Source: Cellvibrio mixtus subsp. mixtus J3-8
Lineage (GTDB): Bacteria; Pseudomonadota; Gammaproteobacteria; Pseudomonadales; Cellvibrionaceae
Assembly (NCBI RefSeq): GCF_000766945.1
Contig: NZ_KN266209.1
Location: 319,580-383,579, forward strand
Length of the DNA: 64,000 nt
Direction: 5' to 3'
The notes under the pieces are model-generated. The model was not told where the DNA came from, did no database searches, and was given only the letters and a program-made list of their open reading frames with translations. Shown one piece after another: positions 49,091-55,218 of the stretch. Position 1 is the stretch's first letter. Each line of letters opens with the position of its first letter. A program made the translations under genes and the position numbers.

Positions 49091-49912
49091 ATGAGTATCG
49101 CCAAAAAATACCTTTATCTGAGCGTTATCCTCGCTGTCATCATCCTGCTTTGCTTATGTATTTTGCTGGTAATTTCCCACCATCGAAATGAGACGCTGGA
49201 GAGCAGGGTGCAGGAATTGGAATCAATACTCGCGCAGCAGGAACAAGTGCGGGCAGCGACAATCGCCAGGGTTGGGCCGGGTACTGCACTTTCGCCAGTT
49301 GAGCAACAAATCAAGGATCTAAGTACTCGTTTTGTCGGAGATTCCCGCACACTCAGTGAAAAATTGCGCGATTTCACGGCAGAAAATCCTGATGCACAAC
49401 ATTTTGCGATTGCCTCCAAGGTGGTGGCCGACCTGGTTGAAAACCGCGATGCCCTGGGCGATGAGGAGCTGGTATGGCTTTATCCCACGCAAACCGATCC
49501 GGGATTTAAACGGGTGATTGCGCAGGTACTGTCAGCGCGGGGGGATAACCAATTGCTGGATGGCTACATCGCAGCGCTGGAACAGCAGCTGGCGAATTCG
49601 GCTATCAGTGAGCGTCGCCAGATATTGGGTGAATTGGGGAAGACCCGTTACCAGGGTGCAGCCAACATAATCCTGCCAATGCTGAAAGATAAAGATACTT
49701 CGGTGCTGCTGGATGCATTGCTCGCTTTGCGCAATACCGCTAATGAGGGGCAGCTTGATGCGCTGGATAAATTACACGAACATCCGGATGAATCGGTGCG
49801 CTGGCTGGCGGGTGATACGGCTAATAACCTGCAAATGCTCAGCAAAAAGGCACGAATGCACGTAACAATGGCAGATATTGTCGCAGAATTGCCGCCAATC
49901 GCTGCGCAATAG
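49091..49912 (+). CDS. Membrane-anchored HEAT-like repeat protein (paralogue 2)
   Basis: This 273-residue paralogue of the previous gene has an N-terminal helix (LYLSVILAVIILLCLCILLV), a short coiled coil (ESRVQELESILAQQEQVRAA) and the C-terminal helical repeat region with TDPGFKRVIAQVLSARGDNQ and VLLDALLALRNTANEGQLDA. The first protein has TNPDLKRVIAQVMSTRGDNS and VKLDALLALRATGNQSHIRL, so duplication is clear. The spacing of 38 nt implies co-transcription. I do not recognise a named family beyond HEAT-like repeats. Confidence 0.75.
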   Translation: MSIAKKYLYLSVILAVIILLCLCILLVISHHRNETLESRVQELESILAQQEQVRAATIARVGPGTALSPVEQQIKDLSTRFVGDSRTLSEKLRDFTAENPDAQHFAIASKVVADLVENRDALGDEELVWLYPTQTDPGFKRVIAQVLSARGDNQLLDGYIAALEQQLANSAISERRQILGELGKTRYQGAANIILPMLKDKDTSVLLDALLALRNTANEGQLDALDKLHEHPDESVRWLAGDTANNLQMLSKKARMHVTMADIVAELPPIAAQ

Positions 49913-50078
49913 CGCAATTTTAGCTTCCAGTAAAAAAGAATGTTTATCAATAAAAAAAGTGGCGTTTTTGTTACTGTGATGAAGCATTTTTTGGGCCCGA
50001 ATCTCTGTTTATCTAACCTGCCCTATTAACAAAAACTGCTAACCAATACCGCTTTTGCAATGCTTTATTGTTATAAAG

Positions 50079-50150
50079 ACCATAAGCATATGGTTAACAA
50101 GACCATATTTATATGGTTTATTTGACAATAAGCACTGGCAAACGTTAAAA
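50079..50150 (+). promoter_or_regulatory. Double palindromic operator and promoter of xyn11A
   Basis: Two copies of ACCATA-N4-TATGGT occur: ACCATAAGCATATGGT (50079-50094) and ACCATATTTATATGGT (50102-50117), 23 nt centre to centre. The second ends 4 nt before -35 TTGACA (50122-50127), followed by a 17-nt spacer and -10 TTAAAA (50145-50150). The weaker -10 and doubled operator suggest stronger dependence on the regulator than for xyn11B. Confidence 0.75.
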
Positions 50151-50194
50151 AAGTGCCCATCGCAGCCGCCAGGCAGTGTTTTTTAATACGTTTT

Positions 50195-50322
50195 TTAATA
50201 ATAACAGCAACGAAGTATGGCGCTCGATTAAACGCCTGTTCGCAACGAACAGGGCCAGTCCTCAACGGCCCTCCTCCTCTATAGGCGGTATTGGTTGAGA
50301 GGCAAAATCCTGGAGATTAATA
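50195..50322 (+). ncRNA. Structured 5' leader of xyn11A (candidate cis-regulatory RNA)
   Basis: Stem 1 is CCTGTTC (50235-50241) with GAACAGG (50247-50253), loop GCAAC. Stem 2 is CTCAAC (50261-50266) with GTTGAG (50294-50299), enclosing CCTCTATAGG and GGTATTG as in the xyn11B leader. ATAACAGCAAC upstream and CCTGGAG before the start are also shared. Loop and junction sequences are conserved while stem pairs covary. Confidence 0.55.
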
Positions 50323-52335
50323 ATGAAAATCCTCACTACCGGCAAACGCGCCCTGACAGCGCTCGTTTGCACAGCTGCGTTCGGCGTAACTACCGCTGGC
50401 GCCCAAACTTTATCAAGCAATAGCACTGGAACTAACAACGGGTTTTATTACACCTTCTGGAAAGATTCCGGCAGCGCCACTATGACCTTGGGTGCCGGTG
50501 GCCGCTATACCTCCCAGTGGACTAATAACACCAACAATTGGGTTGGCGGCAAAGGATGGAATCCTGGTAATAGTTCACGTGTTGTCAGTTATTCGGGAAA
50601 TTATGGTGTCAGCAATAGCCAAAACTCTTACCTGGCGTTCTATGGTTGGACCAAAAGCCCGCTGATTGAATATTACGTGATTGAAAGCTATGGCTCTTAC
50701 AACCCGGCATCGTGCTCGGGTGGTACTGATTACGGTAGTTTCCAAAGTGATGGTGCTACTTACAACGTCCGTCGGTGCCAGCGGGTCAACCAGCCTTCTA
50801 TTGAGGGAAACAGCTCGACTTTTTATCAATATTTCAGCGTGAGAAATCCCAAGAAGGGTTTCGGCAATATCTCTGGCACTATCACCTTTGCCAACCATGC
50901 CAACTTTTGGGCCAGTAAAGGCCTGAATCTGGGTAACCATGATTATCAGGTATTGGCGACCGAGGGTTATCAAAGTTCCGGTAATTCCGATATTACCGTG
51001 AGCGAAGGTACTGGCGGCGGCGGTACCACCAGCAGCACACCAGTGACCAGCAGCTCCAGTTCTTCGGCGAATAATGGCGGCGGCAATACCGGTAGCGGTG
51101 TGGTTGTTCGTGCACGCGGTGTGGCTGGTGGAGAACATATCAACTTGCGTATTGGTGGCAACACCGTTGCCAGCTGGAACCTGACGACCAGCTTCCAGAA
51201 CCTGTCCTACACCGGTACTGCATCGGGCGACATCCAGGTGCAATACGATAACGATGGCGGCAGTCGCGATGTCGTTGTGGATTACATCCAGGTCAATGGC
51301 GAAACCCGCCAGGCGGAAGATATGGACTACAACACTGCCCTCTATGCCAATGGTTCTTGCGGTGGCGGTGGCAACTCCGAGTTGATGCACTGTAACGGCG
51401 TGATCGGTTTTGGCTACACCTACGATTGCTTCAGTGGCAACTGCAGTGGTGGTAGCACCGGCGGCGGCACCAGCACCAGTAGTTCCGGCAATACCGGTGG
51501 GGGCAACAATTGCTCCGGTTATGTGGGTATCACTTTTGACGACGGCCCCAACTCCAACACCACTGCATTGGTTAACTTGCTTAAGCAACATAACCTGACC
51601 CCGGTAACCTGGTTCAACCAGGGTAATAACGTGGCGACTAACGGCAGTTTGATGGCGCAACAATTAAGTGTAGGCACCGTGCAAAACCACAGCTATACCC
51701 ACTCCCACATGACCAGCTGGTCCCAGGCCCAAGTCGCGGATGAGCTGAATCGCACCAACCAGGCGATCCAGAATGCCGGCGCACCCAAACCTACCCTGTT
51801 CCGTCCCCCTTACGGCGAAGTGAACTCTACTATCCAGCAAGCCGCCACTGCGGCAGGCCTGCGTTTAGTCACCTGGGATGTTGACTCGCAAGATTGGAAC
51901 GGCGCTTCTGCATCGGCCATCGTCAATGCAGTTAACCAATTGCAAAACGGCCAAATCATCCTGATGCACGACGGCAGCTACACCAACACCAATGCCGCTA
52001 TCGCACAAATCGCTTCTACCTTGCGCAACAAAGGTTTGTGCCCGGGCAGGATCGATCCATCCACCGGCCGTGCAGTTGCGCCATCCGGTGGTAATGGCGG
52101 CGGCACCGCCAGCAGTAGCAGTAACAGCAGTACACCGGTCGTGGTAAGCAGCAGCCGTAGCAGCAGTAGCGTTAGCACGGGCGGCGGTGCTTGCCAATGT
52201 AACTGGTGGGGCACCCGTTACCCGATCTGTACCTCCACCGCGAGTGGTTGGGGTTGGGAGAACAACAAAAGTTGTATCACCACCAGTACCTGTAACAGCC
52301 AGGGCACTGGCGGCGGCGGTGTCGTGTGTAACTAA
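50323..52335 (+). CDS. xyn11A: Multidomain xylanase: GH11, CBM60, CE4 (NodB) acetyl-xylan esterase, CBM10
   Basis: This 670-residue secreted enzyme has a signal peptide ending TTAGA (before QTLSSN), GH11 xylanase (about residues 28-225; Glu in [12 protein letters not shown] and [10 protein letters not shown]), linker, CBM60 (about 262-375; [20 protein letters not shown]), linker, NodB/CE4 deacetylase (about 395-590) and CBM10 (about 622-665, [20 protein letters not shown]). CE4 metal and catalytic motifs [21 protein letters not shown] and ILMHDGS are intact. Linkers are Ser/Gly-rich. This is the Cellvibrio Xyn11A architecture: xylan is bound, deacetylated and cut by one polypeptide, with CBM10 targeting cellulose. 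Confidence 0.97.
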   Translation: MKILTTGKRALTALVCTAAFGVTTAGAQTLSSNSTGTNNGFYYTFWKDSGSATMTLGAGGRYTSQWTNNTNNWVGGKGWNPGNSSRVVSYSGNYGVSNSQNSYLAFYGWTKSPLIEYYVIESYGSYNPASCSGGTDYGSFQSDGATYNVRRCQRVNQPSIEGNSSTFYQYFSVRNPKKGFGNISGTITFANHANFWASKGLNLGNHDYQVLATEGYQSSGNSDITVSEGTGGGGTTSSTPVTSSSSSSANNGGGNTGSGVVVRARGVAGGEHINLRIGGNTVASWNLTTSFQNLSYTGTASGDIQVQYDNDGGSRDVVVDYIQVNGETRQAEDMDYNTALYANGSCGGGGNSELMHCNGVIGFGYTYDCFSGNCSGGSTGGGTSTSSSGNTGGGNNCSGYVGITFDDGPNSNTTALVNLLKQHNLTPVTWFNQGNNVATNGSLMAQQLSVGTVQNHSYTHSHMTSWSQAQVADELNRTNQAIQNAGAPKPTLFRPPYGEVNSTIQQAATAAGLRLVTWDVDSQDWNGASASAIVNAVNQLQNGQIILMHDGSYTNTNAAIAQIASTLRNKGLCPGRIDPSTGRAVAPSGGNGGGTASSSSNSSTPVVVSSSRSSSSVSTGGGACQCNWWGTRYPICTSTASGWGWENNKSCITTSTCNSQGTGGGGVVCN

Positions 52336-52345
52336 TGTCGTAAAA

Positions 52346-52409
52346 CACTTTTGTTATGAGACAAAAGTGCTTGCGAAAAAAAGGGGCAGAATTTTCTGCC
52401 CCTTTTTTA
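52346..52409 (+). terminator. Two consecutive hairpins ending xyn11A; the second is an intrinsic terminator
   Basis: CACTTTTGT (52346-52354) pairs with ACAAAAGTG (52361-52369). Then GGGGCAG (52383-52389) pairs with CTGCCCC (52396-52402), followed by six Ts. Confidence 0.9.
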
Positions 52410-52466
52410 TTGGGATGTGTTGATCTGCTTTATCATACCCACTCATGTATTGAATGAGCAGCAACA

Positions 52467-53237
52467 ATGACTGATTTGACCCTCACACAATTGGTGTTGG
52501 TATTTGCGATTTTTGTGTGGAGCGGGTTTGTGCGCACCGGTTTGGGTTTTGGGGGTGCGATGATGTCGCTGCCCTTATTACTGCTGGTGGATAATCGCCC
52601 GCTGGTATATTTGCCCATTGTTGCCGTGCATTTGCTAGTGTTTTCAACATTGACCGTGTGGCAAAACAATCGCAAGCGCAATCTTGCTGAAGTAAAACCT
52701 TCAACAGTGGATTGGGCGTATATTAAAAAATCCATGAAAATTATGATCATTCCGAAATTAATCGGAGTGGCCGGCTTGTTAACCATTCCGGCGCATATCA
52801 TGAGTGCGATTATCTTTGTGATTATTTCGGTGTATTCAATCACGTATATTTTGAATAAACCCTTTAAAAGTTCCCATCCGGTCACTGATGGAATTTTTTT
52901 ATCACTCGGTGCTTACATCAGCGGAACTTCCTTGATCGGCGCGCCACTGATAATGACGGTGTATATGGTCCATGTCGCGCGCGAAAAATTGCGCGATACC
53001 TTATTTGTACTCTGGTTTATTTTAGTCAGTATAAAAATGGTGGCTTTCCTCATAGCCGGTGTGGATTTGCAGTTGCAAGCCCATCTCTGGTTATTGCCCG
53101 CTACCGCAATTGGCCATTATTTCGGATTAACGTTTCATGAACGCCTGATCAAAGCGGACCCGGTAGTTTTCTATCGCGTCATCGGCAGCGCGCTGCTATT
53201 TGTCAGTGGCTTTGGATTAGCATCCCTTTATTGGTAA
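52467..53237 (+). CDS. TauE/SafE (TSUP) family membrane permease
   Basis: This 256-residue integral membrane protein has about eight helices. The N-terminal motif VWSGFVRTGLGFGGAMMSLP and the second-half repeat GAYISGTSLIGAPLIMTVYM are the duplicated TSUP signatures. Family members export sulfite, sulfoacetate or similar anions. Substrate is unknown here. It is followed 25 nt later by an Lgt-family gene, so the two may be co-transcribed. Confidence 0.85.
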   Translation: MTDLTLTQLVLVFAIFVWSGFVRTGLGFGGAMMSLPLLLLVDNRPLVYLPIVAVHLLVFSTLTVWQNNRKRNLAEVKPSTVDWAYIKKSMKIMIIPKLIGVAGLLTIPAHIMSAIIFVIISVYSITYILNKPFKSSHPVTDGIFLSLGAYISGTSLIGAPLIMTVYMVHVAREKLRDTLFVLWFILVSIKMVAFLIAGVDLQLQAHLWLLPATAIGHYFGLTFHERLIKADPVVFYRVIGSALLFVSGFGLASLYW

Positions 53238-53262
53238 AAATTTTTTTCGCATGGATTGACCT

Positions 53263-54132
53263 ATGGCTTATCCCTATATCACCGATGTTATTAATGATCT
53301 TCTCGGCACCGATATCCATCTGCCCATCGCAACATTTGGTGCGCTGGTAGCAATTGCTATTTTTGCGGCGATCCATGTTATGCGGATTGAAGTACAGCGC
53401 CGCGCCTTTGTATTGAATACAGTAGACTTGCGCGGACAAGAACCCAAAAGCCTGGTAACAGATTTAGGTTTTGTCACCGTTATTGTTGGCATTCTCGGCG
53501 CAAAATTATTTGATGCCATTGAACAACCGCAACGTTTACTGAGTGAACCCATGGAGGTCATTTTTTCCACGGGCGGTTTTTCTATTTATGGCGGTTTGAT
53601 TCTCGGCTGTTTAGCCGGTGTCATTTTTCTGAAGCAAAAAAATATCGCCATATTACCGATGTTGGATGCAGTTGCACCCGCACTGTCCCTGGGTTACGCG
53701 ATTGGCCGCTTGGGTTGCCAGTTCTCCGGCGATGGCGATTGGGGCAAACCGGCGGCAATGGAATTAAAACCGCACTGGTTGCCGGATTGGTTATGGGCAC
53801 AAACTTATCCAAATAATGTTGTGCAGGTCGATATTCCTGCGCCCGGTGTTTATCCAACACCTTTATATGAAGTAGCCGGTGCGTTATTCATTTTTGCCAT
53901 ACTGTGGCAATTACGGCATTCACTAAAAATTACTGGCCAATTGTTTTGTGTTTACCTGATTCTCAGTAGCGCAGCTCGTTGGTTAGTCGAAACTATTCGC
54001 ATCAATTACCAGTATGAAATCCTTGGCATATCCCTGAGCCAGGCGCAAATAATTTCCATCGCATTGATTGTGGCTGGCGCAACGGGTTTATTGGTATTAC
54101 ATAAAACAAACGTCCAGCGGGTGAATGTTTAG
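53263..54132 (+). CDS. Lgt-family (prolipoprotein diacylglyceryl transferase-like) membrane protein
   Basis: This 289-residue protein has about seven helices and the Lgt layout: GGFSIYGGLILGCLAGV, the signature region GRLGCQFSGDGDWGKP, PTPLYE, and ARWLVETIRIN with the conserved Arg and Glu. Lgt lipidates the cysteine of lipoprotein precursors. In the signature E. coli Lgt has GRIGNF; here the Asn is Cys, a variant I associate with Bacteroidetes-type Lgt. It is probably a second Lgt-like enzyme rather than the housekeeping one. Its last 4 nt overlap the convergent dapF-like gene. Confidence 0.8.
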   Translation: MAYPYITDVINDLLGTDIHLPIATFGALVAIAIFAAIHVMRIEVQRRAFVLNTVDLRGQEPKSLVTDLGFVTVIVGILGAKLFDAIEQPQRLLSEPMEVIFSTGGFSIYGGLILGCLAGVIFLKQKNIAILPMLDAVAPALSLGYAIGRLGCQFSGDGDWGKPAAMELKPHWLPDWLWAQTYPNNVVQVDIPAPGVYPTPLYEVAGALFIFAILWQLRHSLKITGQLFCVYLILSSAARWLVETIRINYQYEILGISLSQAQIISIALIVAGATGLLVLHKTNVQRVNV

Positions 54133-55004
54133 CGCATATGGTGTGGTTTATCGTTTTGCCATTCGCGTGATACTTCACCCGTGGCGATGTGAGCAACAGC
54201 GCCCGCCATAGTGATGCTGTAATCCGGTGCGATGTTGATGGTGATATCGCCACCGGCGAGGTGTACCAAAATATCGGGGCCACAATAACCAAGTTTGTGC
54301 GCAACTGCTGCAGCTGCGCAGCTGCTACTACCGGAGGCCAATGTATAACCGGCGCCGCGTTCCCAAATTTCTACCTGGATTTCGCGCTTGTTCAATACCT
54401 TCACAAATTGCACATTGGTCCTGTTGGGAAATTGTGGATGATTTTCCAATAGCGGGCCAAGCTCCCGCGCCAATGATTCAGTGGGATTATCAGTAAATAT
54501 TACGCAATGCGGATTACCAATTGTCGCGGCGGAATAAACCAAAGTTTGATCGCCTGCTTCAATAGTTTCCTTTAGTACATCGCGCCCAGCGCCGCGCACG
54601 GGAATTTTTTTACTATGAAAACTTACCTGCCCCATTTCCACGCGCACTTGATTGCCATCAGCGAATACGAGCGCCTGCACGCGACCACCTTTGGTATCGA
54701 GGTAAAAAGGTTTATCAGCAACGCGTTTCTGATCCCACAAATAACGGCAAAAAATGCGAATGCCATTACCACTTTTTTCCGCTTCACTGCCGTCGGGATT
54801 AAAAATCCGTAGCTGTGGAATCGTATCAGTATCGGTCGTGCAATCCAGAAGCACACCGTCAGAACCAACACCAACATTCTGGTTACAAATCCGCTGGAGT
54901 AGCGCGTTATTTCCGCCACAGGAAAAGTCGCTGGAGACAGGGAAATCAGCAGCGCGCAATACAATATAACTGTTGCCCAAGGCATGATATTTGAAAAATT
55001 CCAT
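54129..55004 (-). CDS. dapF: Diaminopimelate epimerase homologue with both catalytic Cys replaced by Ser
   Basis: This 291-residue protein begins MEFFKYHALGNSYIVLRAAD (DapF: MHGLGNDF) and keeps GVGSDGVLL, IFNPDGSEA, TIGNPHCVIFTD and WERGAGYT. The two active-site cysteines that do acid-base catalysis in DapF are serine here: KSGNGIR replaces QCGNGAR, and ASGSSSCAA replaces ACGSGACAA. Both codons are unambiguous (AGT and TCC). Ligand-binding segments are retained, so it may bind or slowly epimerise another substrate. The start at 55004 matches the family; five extra codons upstream are possible. The housekeeping dapF is expected elsewhere. Confidence 0.85.
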   Translation of the reverse strand: MEFFKYHALGNSYIVLRAADFPVSSDFSCGGNNALLQRICNQNVGVGSDGVLLDCTTDTDTIPQLRIFNPDGSEAEKSGNGIRIFCRYLWDQKRVADKPFYLDTKGGRVQALVFADGNQVRVEMGQVSFHSKKIPVRGAGRDVLKETIEAGDQTLVYSAATIGNPHCVIFTDNPTESLARELGPLLENHPQFPNRTNVQFVKVLNKREIQVEIWERGAGYTLASGSSSCAAAAVAHKLGYCGPDILVHLAGGDITINIAPDYSITMAGAVAHIATGEVSREWQNDKPHHMR

Positions 55005-55218
55005 AGCGCATCTCGTCAAAAAGGCCTGTTCAGTGTGAATCCGGACATTAAACCCAGCGTGGATTATAGGGATGCGGGCGGGTTTCGCGCGAATTAATGG
55101 GAAGTTCTCGGGTTTAGCTATTAAATAAGGCGAAATCAGGCCACAAACCCTGACCTGGCCCAGCTGTTTGCTATAGTAAGCACTAACCTTATTTCACTTC
55201 GCCGGATCAGCCCTCGCT

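Larger units (their letters stand above)
49913..50322. other. Regulatory region and leader of the second GH11 xylanase gene
   Basis: This is 410 nt without a gene. The right part (50079-50322) carries two operator palindromes, a promoter and a structured leader matching those of xyn11B. The left 150 nt show nothing recognised. Confidence 0.7.

Noticed and set aside
50575..51663. Open 362-codon frame on the minus strand in xyn11A
   Set aside because: Shadow of the low-complexity Gly/Ser/Thr-rich coding sequence; Ala/Thr/Val-rich translation is artefactual.
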